Below are positions 57,049 through 64,000 of a stretch of 64,000 nucleotides of DNA, piece by piece. A program made the position numbers and the translations under genes. Below the pieces are notes generated by a model, which made no database searches, was not told the origin of the DNA, and saw only the letters and a list, made by a program, of their open reading frames with translations. This DNA comes from Exobacillus caeni (GTDB lineage Bacteria; Bacillota; Bacilli; Bacillales; Guptibacillaceae), in contig NZ_SWLG01000013.1 of assembly GCF_005747095.1 (NCBI RefSeq), forward strand, positions 1 through 64,000, in the 5' to 3' direction. Within the stretch, counting starts at the first letter, position 1. Each line of letters starts with the position of its first letter.

Positions 57049-58032
57049 ATGAAAGAGAACTGGGAAAGAGTAAAGCCTGCCACTATGTTATCTAAAACTG
57101 AATTAGAACTGATGATCCTGGAGTATATCCCAAAAGCAAAATTAAAACGGTTTTCCTTGTTGAGCGGAGGACTGAGTAACTCGAATTATAAAGTATTACT
57201 GGAAGGATACGAGGACCCTTTTGTTGTAAGGTTAACCAGAAAAGAAACCTGTGAAAAGGAAGCGGCGATACATACCATGTTGGCTGGTGAAGTTCCTGTT
57301 CCTGAGGTTTACTATTACAACACCCGGACAGACACACCTTTTTTGATGATGGAATGGAAAGAAGGCGTCCAGCTTAAAAGGGTTCTTCAGATAGGAGAAA
57401 CGACGGAACTTAAAGAAGCGGGACAATCGATCGGTTATTGGCTTTCAAAGCTGGGATCATGTTCTTTTTCCAGACCAGGATTCCTGGAAGTACACCACAC
57501 AGACTTAAAAGTTACCGAAACGATGGAGGTTAACCCAGAAACTTTTATCGAAGTGATAAACCATTTCGTTCGTGACGGAAAGTCAAAGAGATGGCTCGGT
57601 GAATCTTTAGCGAAAGAAGTGCTCCAGTTTGCAAAAAAGCATGCACATCTGTTAAATCATCTCGATCGAACCTCTGCGCTTGTGCATAGCGACTTTAACG
57701 GATTAAATATTTTAGTTGATAATCAAAACGGACAACTGAACACGAGTGCGATTTTGGATTGGGAGTTTGCTTTTTCTGGTCCGATCGAGGTGGATATTGG
57801 CAACATGCTGAGATATACGGGGTTTTCGAATTTCGTTGTTTTTGAAAATGCTTTTCTGGCAGGGCTTGCAGAAGGCGGTATAAACCTGGATAAGAACTGG
57901 AGGAAACGTGCAAAGCTTGTGGATTTAATAGCGCTCTGTGAAATGTTGAATAATGATAATGGAGGAAAAGTAAAGGTTCATGACTTAAAAAGCCTGATAA
58001 TTAAAACCCTTGAGGACTGGGAAAACCTTTAA
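57049..58032 (+). CDS. APH-fold phosphotransferase
   Basis: 327 residues. N-lobe LLSGGLSNSNYKVLLE near 38 (nucleotide loop) and VVRLTRKE. The catalytic loop is complete, LVHSDFNGLNILVD (near 214-227), and the metal motif is ILDWEFAFSGPIEVDIGN. Natural substrates of such enzymes include homoserine, choline, fructosamine or drugs; none can be chosen here. GATCGGAGG precedes ATG 57049. Cotranscription with citR is likely. Confidence 0.82.
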   Translation: MKENWERVKPATMLSKTELELMILEYIPKAKLKRFSLLSGGLSNSNYKVLLEGYEDPFVVRLTRKETCEKEAAIHTMLAGEVPVPEVYYYNTRTDTPFLMMEWKEGVQLKRVLQIGETTELKEAGQSIGYWLSKLGSCSFSRPGFLEVHHTDLKVTETMEVNPETFIEVINHFVRDGKSKRWLGESLAKEVLQFAKKHAHLLNHLDRTSALVHSDFNGLNILVDNQNGQLNTSAILDWEFAFSGPIEVDIGNMLRYTGFSNFVVFENAFLAGLAEGGINLDKNWRKRAKLVDLIALCEMLNNDNGGKVKVHDLKSLIIKTLEDWENL

Positions 58033-58042
58033 AACTCTTAGA

Positions 58043-58071
58043 GAAGGGCTTTGCTACAGGAGCCCTTCTTC
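58043..58071. terminator. Terminator shared by converging genes
   Basis: GAAGGGCT (58043-58050) pairs with AGCCCTTC (58061-68), then TTC. It overlaps the 3' end of the minus-strand gene. Confidence 0.7.
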
Positions 58072-58416
58072 ATTGATGCGATATTCGGCCTGTTCGTTAA
58101 GGCAGGTGATTAATTCATGATCCGGGAGCTTTCGGTACCTTTTGTAAGCGTGCATATGGGTGACACCGGGGTTCAGTTCCATTAGTTGTTCCAGCAAGGA
58201 GTTTTCAATAATGCTTCGTGTAAGCTTATCATTTTTCCACTTAAACGCTTCGACTTCATTGCTTCCATTTTTAACGAGAAAATATCTGTCCTTTAAATCG
58301 ACACTTCCCCGGACGGTGTTATAGTACCCCTTAATCACATCTATTATGGCTACGAGCTCTCCTGTCTCTTTTTCTTCCAGCGTTCCATTTATCTTGATGA
58401 TCTTGATGCTGTTCAT
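58054..58416 (-). CDS. Hypothetical protein, 120 residues
   Basis: Not recognised. The N-terminal half alternates beta strands (IKIIKINGTLEEKETGELVA; RYFLVKNGSNEVEAFKW) and the C-terminal half is helical, with the phrase THMHAYKRYRKLPDHELI. AAAGGTAGATACT lies before ATG 58416. No membrane segment. It is flanked by the APH-fold gene and a spacer that holds an acetyltransferase relic. Confidence 0.6.
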   Translation of the reverse strand: MNSIKIIKINGTLEEKETGELVAIIDVIKGYYNTVRGSVDLKDRYFLVKNGSNEVEAFKWKNDKLTRSIIENSLLEQLMELNPGVTHMHAYKRYRKLPDHELITCLNEQAEYRINEEGLL

Positions 58417-58539
58417 AGTATCTACCTTTCTTTAGATAATGGATGACACCTAGATATTTTTGCCAATCTCCATCAAAACATACTTCTTTTTAAAAATTTC
58501 TATTGGTACAGGGACCCGGGAACCAGTCTAATGGTCTTG

Positions 58540-58650
58540 TATGAGAAGTGATTAGAAAACCATACTACATTACCATAGTCATGTTTTTCATAAAATCGTA
58601 TAAAAATATTATAATATTCATTATTTTCTGTTAATATTAGCTTGTTTGCT
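58540..58650 (-). pseudogene. Relic of a GNAT-like gene
   Basis: The minus strand reads FIRFYEKHDYGNVVWFSNHF. This resembles the end of the GNAT-like protein at 10546-11049 (LIHFYEKHNFDV and EIVWSNHF) with about a dozen residues missing between. There is no ribosome site or full domain, so it looks like a decayed copy. Confidence 0.45.
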
Positions 58651-58674
58651 AATAGTTGGACAGGGAGGCACATA

Positions 58675-60189
58675 TTGGAAATGAAACAGTTGTTCATGAA
58701 ACGATGGCTTGTCTTACTGATGGTATGTCTTATGGTGGCGGTTATTCCTTATCAAACTCCTGACACAAAGAGTGTGGACGCCTCTGGTGAACATGCAGAA
58801 CTTGCAAGGTCGATCGACAAGATTTTAAGTGATGAGAGGCTTGACGGGGCACTTGCAGGAGTTAGTATCCGGTCTGCAAAAACAGGGGAGCTAATTTACG
58901 AGCACCTGGCCGAAACAAGGTTAAAACCTGCTTCCAACATGAAGCTTCTAACTGCTGCAGCAGCCCTCGAGACTCTAGGGCCAGACTATACTTTTAAAAC
59001 AGAACTATTAACCGATGGTAAGCTAAAGGGGAAGGTCTTGAACGGGAATTTATATTTGAAAGGAAAGGGAGATCCGACGCTTTTAAAAGAAGACTATGAT
59101 GAGCTTGCAAAGGAATTGAAGCAAAAAGGGGTAAGTGTAGTAACAGGAAGTTTGATTGCAGATGATTCCTGGTATGATCATGAACGATTTTCTGAAGATC
59201 TAACCTGGAATGACGAAACACAATATTATGGAGCGTCTATTTCTGCGTTAACTGCTTCACCGAATGAAGATTACGATGCAGGAACCGTTATTGTGGCGGC
59301 ATATCCTTCCGATAAAGAAGGAGAACCAGCTGAAATAACAGTAACTCCAAAAACGGATTATGTTCAGATTATAAACAGGACGAAAACAGTTGCTAAAGAT
59401 GGGGAAAAAGACATATCGATCGAGCGGGAACACGGCGGCAACAAGATTGTAGTCGAAGGAACGATTCCGGTGGATGTCACCAGGTCCAGGTCATGGGTGG
59501 CTGTATGGGAACCGACTGGCTATGCACTCGATTTGTTCCAGCAGTCTTTAGAGGATGAGGGAATCAGGGTAAATAATCGGGCAAAAGTAAGTATAGCAAC
59601 ACCAGTAAATGCAGAGAAATTAGTTTCGAAAGACTCTATGCCTCTATCAGAGTTGTTAATACCTTTTATGAAGCTAAGCAACAACGGACATGCAGAAGTC
59701 CTTGTGAAAGAGATGGGAAAAGTCGTCCATGATGAGGGCAGCTGGGACAAGGGCATTGAAGTAGTGGAAAGCTTTTTAAAAAATAACGGAATCGATACAA
59801 AAACGCTTCGTATACGGGACGGTTCGGGGATATCCCACGTGAACATGGTCCCTGCAAATGAACTATCGAAGCTTTTATATGTTATTAAAGAAAAAGAATG
59901 GTATAACATTTATTTAAACTCGCTTCCTGTAGCAGGGGCAAGCGAACGCTTTGTTGGAGGGACGCTGCGCTATCGTATGAATGATACTCTTGCAGCCGGT
60001 AATGTGAAGGCAAAGACAGGTTCCCTGACTGGTGTAACTTCTTTGACGGGTTATGTCACTACGAAAGACGATGAAGAGCTCATTTTCTCCATCATCCTGA
60101 ATAACTTTATAGATGATGATCTTAAGGAGATTGAAGATAAGATTGCAATAGAACTTGCAGAATATGAATTTAAAGGTACTAATAAATAA
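58675..60189 (+). CDS. dacC: D-alanyl-D-alanine carboxypeptidase/endopeptidase, S13 family (DacC/PBP4a-like)
   Basis: About 504 residues. Signal-type hydrophobic N-terminus, then catalytic motifs SxxK in KPASNMKLLTAAAALETLG (near 82), SxN in MKLSNNGHAEVLVKEMG (near 340) and KTG in VKAKTGSLTGVTSLTGYV (near 455). The long insert between the first two is typical of class C low-mass penicillin-binding proteins such as B. subtilis DacC. It trims or cleaves peptidoglycan peptides outside the membrane. TTG 58675 is 6 bases after GGGAGG; ATG 58681 is an alternative. Confidence 0.88.
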   Translation: MEMKQLFMKRWLVLLMVCLMVAVIPYQTPDTKSVDASGEHAELARSIDKILSDERLDGALAGVSIRSAKTGELIYEHLAETRLKPASNMKLLTAAAALETLGPDYTFKTELLTDGKLKGKVLNGNLYLKGKGDPTLLKEDYDELAKELKQKGVSVVTGSLIADDSWYDHERFSEDLTWNDETQYYGASISALTASPNEDYDAGTVIVAAYPSDKEGEPAEITVTPKTDYVQIINRTKTVAKDGEKDISIEREHGGNKIVVEGTIPVDVTRSRSWVAVWEPTGYALDLFQQSLEDEGIRVNNRAKVSIATPVNAEKLVSKDSMPLSELLIPFMKLSNNGHAEVLVKEMGKVVHDEGSWDKGIEVVESFLKNNGIDTKTLRIRDGSGISHVNMVPANELSKLLYVIKEKEWYNIYLNSLPVAGASERFVGGTLRYRMNDTLAAGNVKAKTGSLTGVTSLTGYVTTKDDEELIFSIILNNFIDDDLKEIEDKIAIELAEYEFKGTNK

Positions 60190-60210
60190 CTGAAAAAATC
60201 TGTACGAGCA

Positions 60211-60239
60211 AGGGGCTGACACGAATCAGCCTCTTTTTT
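60211..60239 (+). terminator. Rho-independent terminator
   Basis: AGGGGCTGA and TCAGCCTCT pair around CACGAA, then TTTTTG. The spacer 60240-60501 has no gene. It does contain a 14-bp direct repeat, CTGGTTTTAAATAA and CTGGTTTTAAATTT, at 60298-60325. Confidence 0.85.
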
Positions 60240-60501
60240 GCGGAATAGTATAAGACTTTTGATACAAACTAACCTTACCCTACTTATACTAAAATACCTG
60301 GTTTTAAATAACTGGTTTTAAATTTCTTAAACTGGTGAACAGCATTGATAAGAAATCAAAACGGTATGTTTTTAACATGGGGAAGATGGTTCGCAGTTGT
60401 TTTGAGAATTCTTAGTATCATCTTAATTTGTGAAATTTATGTTTTTATATTAAAATTAGTAACTAGATTGTAGATAGGACGAAAGAAGGAGGATGTAAGC
60501 T

Positions 60502-60984
60502 ATGGAAAAGGACCGATCCAATTATATTAATGAACTTGAGCTTAAGTTAAAGGAATATGAAGTGGCATTTGAAGAAATCTCCTCACCGATCATTCCTTCT
60601 ATTATTCCCAATACGATTCTGGTTCCGTTAACCGGTCAGTTAACGGTAGAAAGGTTTGAGAACATTCGGCAAAAACTGTTGTCCTTTGTTAAGAACAACC
60701 CCGAAGTGGATGCTGCGATTATCGACTTTACTGGAATTAACAATGAAGATATCAGTAGTATAGGATATGAAAAACTTGCTAATGAGATCCATCAGGTGGC
60801 AAACGCTTTGCAACTTATGGGTGTGGAAGCGATCTATGCTGGCTTTAAGCCAAAGGCAGTGCAAAGCATGGTGCTTTCTGGAATTGATCTGGACTTAACC
60901 GCACATGCTAACTTTAGAAAAGCCCTTGAATTTTTAATGAAAAAGAAAGGGTTGCAATTTGTAACTAATGCAATTCATTCATAA
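60502..60984 (+). CDS. STAS-domain protein (RsbR-like, short)
   Basis: 160 residues. A short N-terminal coiled coil (1-30), then a STAS domain that begins SSPIIPSIIPNTILVPLTGQ, as RsbR co-antagonists do, and ends GFKPKAVQSMVLSGIDLDL. The usual phospho-sites of RsbR (DT...; IRPEIAQT) appear as EDISSIGYEKL and KPKAVQSMV, so the second Thr is Ser. RsbR proteins build the stressosome that triggers sigma-B. The N-terminal sensor domain is absent, so the role may be modulatory. AAGGAGGATG precedes ATG 60502. Confidence 0.82.
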   Translation: MEKDRSNYINELELKLKEYEVAFEEISSPIIPSIIPNTILVPLTGQLTVERFENIRQKLLSFVKNNPEVDAAIIDFTGINNEDISSIGYEKLANEIHQVANALQLMGVEAIYAGFKPKAVQSMVLSGIDLDLTAHANFRKALEFLMKKKGLQFVTNAIHS

Positions 60985-61047
60985 GTCTTTTGGTTAACGT
61001 ATACTTAGTGTATGATGAATTTCAGATAAACCTTTAGGAGAGATTCG

Positions 61048-61209
61048 ATGGTTTTAACAGTGATTCTCATTACGATTGCCATGACCTTTATTATTGCCCT
61101 TATGTTTGGAATAGCTGTTTCAAAAGGATACAGTGTGAAACATACCGTGGACCCGCTTCCTGAGAAAAGTGAGACAGAAGAAAACGATAATAAACTTAAT
61201 GAACGATAA
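61048..61209 (+). CDS. ytzI: YtzI-like small membrane protein
   Basis: 53 residues. A hydrophobic helix (about 3-25) is followed by SKGYSVKHTVDPLPEK, close to the HTVDPL motif of B. subtilis YtzI, and an acidic tail. AGGAGA precedes ATG 61048. Function unknown. Two terminators follow. Confidence 0.65.
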   Translation: MVLTVILITIAMTFIIALMFGIAVSKGYSVKHTVDPLPEKSETEENDNKLNER

Positions 61210-61212
61210 TTG

Positions 61213-61280
61213 GAAGGAACTCGGTGATCCTTCTTTTTTATTGTATGGGCTCGTCACAATCGGCGAGTTTTTTTATTGCC
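61213..61280 (+). terminator. Two terminator hairpins
   Basis: GAAGGA and TCCTTC (61213-61232) followed by TTTTTTATT, then a weaker hairpin (CTCG 61250-61253 with CGAG 61264-61267) followed by TTTTTTTATT. Confidence 0.65.
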
Positions 61281-61424
61281 TAAAAAATGAAATGCCTGAA
61301 ATCATTTTGGGGACAATGCACTATTCCAACCCATGTTTCTTTAAAAATGGCTCTTTTCTAAAAGATTGTTGTTTTTGCACAAGAGCGATAAATTGCGATG
61401 CAATTGCAGCATTGATTTTCACTC

Positions 61425-61920
61425 CGGGCAATTCGCTTTCCGCGGGCAACGCTTCAGCTTCCTTGTCAGCAAAAACCGCCTGTCTAGTTCCGGCTCAAAG
61501 AGACTAGTGGATTTCCCTCACCTCCTTGCGATAAGGCAACATCGACTCTCTTTCGTTCGTCGTTGTTTCTTATCTCCATGCGGTTCAGTCCAATCCATAC
61601 GTCTCTTGGCGTTCGCCTCCACTTTTCAACACTGTGGGATCTTCAGCTGTTGCTTTTCCCGCAGGACAAGGAAGGGTTCGGCAGCGTTACATCGCAAGAA
61701 GGAAATGTGAAAACATTTTCGAGGAGTCGACTGCTCTTCGTTTCTATCAATTGACGTCTTTCAAAGATGTGGAACGTCAAAGCGCAACTCAGCGGAGGAA
61801 ATATACGTAGACTCCTGCGGGACAGCGAAGACGTTGAGACCCCGCAAGGAGCGTTTTGTGCGAGTGAGGAGGCTCAGCGCGAGCCCGCGGAAAGCGTAGT
61901 GTATTTCCGCAGCGGTCATC
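61425..61920. repeat. Composite of two inverted GC-rich Bacillaceae intergenic repeats
   Basis: A well-preserved copy spans about 61781-61915 (GACTCCTGCGGGACAGCGAA, GAGACCCCGCAAGGAGCG, GAGCCCGCGGAAAGCG). A degraded, inverted copy spans about 61430-61670 (CGCTTTCCGCGGGC at 61434; GTGGGATC...CCCGCAGGAC at 61634-61666). Between them ATAAGGCAACATCGAC and CGTCGTTGTTTCTTAT form another inverted pair. I recognise this repeat as widespread between genes in Bacillaceae. Frames across it are not genes. It fills most of 61281-62051. Confidence 0.7.
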
Positions 61921-62051
61921 CTTCCGTTATGTTGCAGTTCATCTCTACTGTGAAGCTTCTTTAGCAACAAAGTGCACTTGAAAATTCAGTTGATTCAAAA
62001 ACTTCTTTCAGCTAAACTATTACCAATCATCTATGGAAAAGAGCTGATGAA

Positions 62052-62501
62052 ATGAAACTGGATGACATCGATAGAAAAATTTTAGAATTATTGTCGGATA
62101 ACGGAAGAATGTCCTATGTTGATATTGGGAAAGAATTGAACCTATCTAGAGTTTCTGTAAGAGATCGAGTGAACCAATTGTGTGAGAACGGCATCATAGA
62201 AAAATTTAGTGCTGTCATAAATTCTGAAAAGGTTGGGAAAACGGTATCAGCTTTTTTTAATGTGGAATGTGAACCTTTATATCTCGTTGAAGTCGCAGAA
62301 AAGTTAACGAACAATCCGAATGTTGCAAGCTGTTACCAGATGACAGGGCCGAGTACCCTGCACATGCATGTTCTGGTGGAGGATTTTACCAGCCTGGAAA
62401 AATTTATTAATAATGAGTTATATTCACTTGAAGGGATTACAAGAGTTGATAGCCACATACTGTTGCGAAGGTTTAAAAGCCGAAGTGGATTGAAATTGTA
62501 G
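62052..62501 (+). CDS. Lrp/AsnC family regulator (YwrC-like)
   Basis: 149 residues. The N-terminal helix-turn-helix reads LDDIDRKILELLSDNGRMSY with ELNLSRVSVRDRVNQL (3-40); the RAM ligand domain follows, with YQMTGPSTLHMHVLVED near 97-113. The next full gene is a gamma-glutamyltransferase, as ywrC and ywrD are neighbours in B. subtilis, so it may control that gene in response to an amino acid. No strong ribosome site: AGCTGATGAA lies before ATG 62052. Confidence 0.88.
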   Translation: MKLDDIDRKILELLSDNGRMSYVDIGKELNLSRVSVRDRVNQLCENGIIEKFSAVINSEKVGKTVSAFFNVECEPLYLVEVAEKLTNNPNVASCYQMTGPSTLHMHVLVEDFTSLEKFINNELYSLEGITRVDSHILLRRFKSRSGLKL

Positions 62502-62512
62502 ATTTGATTACC

Positions 62513-62550
62513 AAACCGTAAGCATAACGTCGCTTTCGGTTTATTTAATT
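62513..62550 (+). terminator. Terminator after the Lrp/AsnC gene
   Basis: AAACCGTAAGC and GCTTTCGGTTT pair around ATAACGTC, then ATTTAATTTT. Confidence 0.7.
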
Positions 62551-62719
62551 TTACAAAAAGAAGGAATTCCCATTGTAGCACTTTTTTTAGTGAGAAAAGG
62601 TGGATTTATCTGAATAATTACTATATAATCTAATCTAATTTGAATATTAGATATCATTTGTAAGTCAGAAACATTAATTCGGTTACAAATAGTAACTTAA
62701 AAAGGGTTGATGATTTACA

Positions 62720-62854
62720 ATGGGATTGGTATATCGGTCAAGAGTAGTATTGATTTATTTGGCGGAATCTTTAGCGGAAAGCCGTTGTAAGGAAGAGAAG
62801 CCGGCATGGCGGGAAATGGAAGAAATCCATTTTGTTGCCTGTCATGAAATCTAA
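62720..62854 (+). CDS. Possible 44-residue peptide upstream of ggt
   Basis: A frame from ATG 62720 reads GLVYRSRVVLIYLAESLAES and then CKEEKPAWREMEEIHFVACH. The ribosome site is weak (AAAGGGTTG). It ends 34 bases before ggt and could be a leader peptide or a small cotranscribed protein. Not recognised. Confidence 0.4.
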   Translation: MGLVYRSRVVLIYLAESLAESRCKEEKPAWREMEEIHFVACHEI

Positions 62855-62888
62855 CCATAAAGAAACAAAAGATTGAAAGGAGCAACAG

Positions 62889-64000
62889 ATGGATTATTTA
62901 AAACACCCTTATACCTCCCAGCGAATGACGACGTTTGGCAAAAATGGCATGGTAGCAACTTCACAGCCGTTAGCTGCTCAGGCCGGACTGGATATTTTAA
63001 AGCAGGGCGGTAACGCGATCGATGCTGCTATCGCAACCGCAGCAGCGTTAACAGTTGTTGAACCCACCTCCAACGGGATCGGAGGGGATGCTTTTGCACT
63101 CGTCTGGACAAATGGAAAGCTTCACGGTCTAAACGCTAGCGGTCCTTCTCCTCAAAGCATTTCGATCGAAGCGGTAAAAGAAAGAGGATATGAAGAAATT
63201 CCAGCCCATGGCTGGGTGCCGGTTACTGTACCTGGTGCACCGGGAGCCTGGGCGGAACTTTCAAAGGAATTTGGAAAATTGCCTTTAACAGAAGTGCTGA
63301 AGCCTGCGATCGACTATGCGGAAAACGGTTATCCTGTTTCACCGATACTCGGGAAGTTCTGGAAGCTGGCATATAAGAAATTTAAAGGAATATTAACAGA
63401 GGAAGAATTCACCCACTGGTTTGAAACCTTTGCTCCAGGCGGGAACCCTCCAGAAATCGGGGAAGTATGGAAATCACCGGGGCATGCCAGCACATTAAAG
63501 GAAATTGCAGAAACAAATGCTGAGTCTTTTTACAGAGGCGAATTAGCAAACAAGATATCTTCTTTTTCAAAAGAATATAACGGTTTTATCTCGAAAGAAG
63601 ACCTTGAAAACTTTCAGCCTGAATGGGTCGATCCTATTAACGTGAAATATCGCGGATACGATGTCTGGGAGATTCCGCCGAACGGGCAGGGCCTAGTCGC
63701 ACTGATGGCATTAAACGTTCTAAATGGCATGGATATTGATGAAAAAGAATCAATAGATACTTATCATAAACAGATTGAAGCTATGAAGCTTGCCTTTACA
63801 GATGGCCAAAAGTATATAACGGAAGAGAAAGCGATGTCTGTTAAAGTGAAGGATCTTCTTTCCGAACAATATGCAGAAAAAAGAAGAGCTTTAATCGGCG
63901 AAGAAGCAATAACACCTGAGCCGGGAACACCGCCTAAAGGCGGCACGGTATACCTCGCAACGGCTGATGGTGAAGGGAACATGGTTTCATTTATCCAAAG
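62889..64000 (+). CDS. ggt: Gamma-glutamyltransferase (YwrD-like), 3' end beyond the window
   Basis: 370 residues are visible before the right edge. The N-terminal part is typical: MVATSQPLAAQAGLDILKQG, then GNAIDAAIATAAALTVVEP and NGIGGDAFALV. PPKGGTVYLATADGEGNMV near 352 holds the autoprocessing and catalytic Thr that starts the small subunit. The enzyme transfers or hydrolyses gamma-glutamyl groups of glutathione-like peptides or polyglutamate. The N-terminus lacks a clear signal peptide, as in cytoplasmic YwrD. AAAGGAGC precedes ATG 62889. Confidence 0.92.
   Translation, partial: MDYLKHPYTSQRMTTFGKNGMVATSQPLAAQAGLDILKQGGNAIDAAIATAAALTVVEPTSNGIGGDAFALVWTNGKLHGLNASGPSPQSISIEAVKERGYEEIPAHGWVPVTVPGAPGAWAELSKEFGKLPLTEVLKPAIDYAENGYPVSPILGKFWKLAYKKFKGILTEEEFTHWFETFAPGGNPPEIGEVWKSPGHASTLKEIAETNAESFYRGELANKISSFSKEYNGFISKEDLENFQPEWVDPINVKYRGYDVWEIPPNGQGLVALMALNVLNGMDIDEKESIDTYHKQIEAMKLAFTDGQKYITEEKAMSVKVKDLLSEQYAEKRRALIGEEAITPEPGTPPKGGTVYLATADGEGNMVSFIQ

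Noticed and set aside
61366-61970. Several overlapping frames of 60-115 codons on both strands
   Set aside because: They fall wholly in the GC-rich intergenic repeat and have no ribosome sites or recognisable domains.

Overview
The window looks like chromosomal DNA from an aerobic, endospore-forming, pigmented member of the Bacillaceae. A Fictibacillus-like genome is my guess; the genus is not proven from sequence alone. Reasons: AGGAGG ribosome sites with ATG/GTG/TTG starts, an alpha/beta-type SASP, ComB, a SleB-type cortex hydrolase, a Spo0M-like protein, Bacillus-type Fnr, divergent citR/citA, sigma-B-like promoters, a yybP-ykoY riboswitch, and repeats of a kind I associate with Bacillaceae.

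Layout. 1-95 is the 3' end of a group II intron. 0.2-4.2 kb holds a nitronate monooxygenase, a Gfo/Idh/MocA oxidoreductase, a manganese riboswitch with no gene behind it, an FbpB-like peptide and a short Spo0M-like protein. 4.3-6.4 kb is an HxlR regulator divergent from pirin and a WrbA-type quinone reductase. 6.6-8.5 kb is an MFS exporter with its ArsR-like regulator. 9-20 kb carries Nudix, SnoaL-like and GNAT enzymes, HelD, an M29 aminopeptidase, a SASP, ComB, EcsC, DUF3243 and several very small membrane peptides. 20-28.8 kb has DinB-like and alpha/beta-hydrolase genes, a MerR/TipAS regulator, fnr behind a textbook class II FNR promoter, and a minus-strand group of small enzymes.

The centre of interest is 28.8-49.2 kb. 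Two carotenoid loci lie here. The first (28.9-31.9 kb) is two translationally coupled CrtN-type desaturases. The second is a divergent pair of operons: minus strand crtP, cruF, a family 2 glycosyltransferase and a further CrtN/CrtP paralogue; plus strand aldH, crtQ and crtO. Together they resemble a staphyloxanthin-type C30 pathway extended by CruF hydration and a second glycosyl transfer. No crtM-like synthase is in the window. The promoters of both loci carry contiguous 11-bp direct repeats of the TnTA(C/T)A type used by CarH/LitR B12-dependent light regulators. Between the loci sit a lipoprotein, a two-component system and two tandem S8 proteases, the second with a C-terminal SLH-like tail.

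49-64 kb has an APH-fold protein, a NERD protein, an FbpA-like peptide, a LOG-family protein, a SleB-type hydrolase, two sigma-B-promoted YtxH genes (one a YkuS-YtxH-YkuS arrangement), citA/citR, a DacC-like penicillin-binding protein, a STAS protein, YtzI and a YwrC/YwrD-like regulator and gamma-glutamyltransferase pair that runs off the right edge.

Four repeat families stand out: five copies of a TTATCCAC(A/T) box beside a GGGGTCAGACCCC palindrome; two inverted copies of a ~185-bp element made of four alternating ~25-bp motifs; two arrays of exactly 21-bp phased degenerate repeats; and a ~0.5-kb composite of the GC-rich Bacillaceae intergenic repeat. No rRNA, tRNA or CRISPR was seen.
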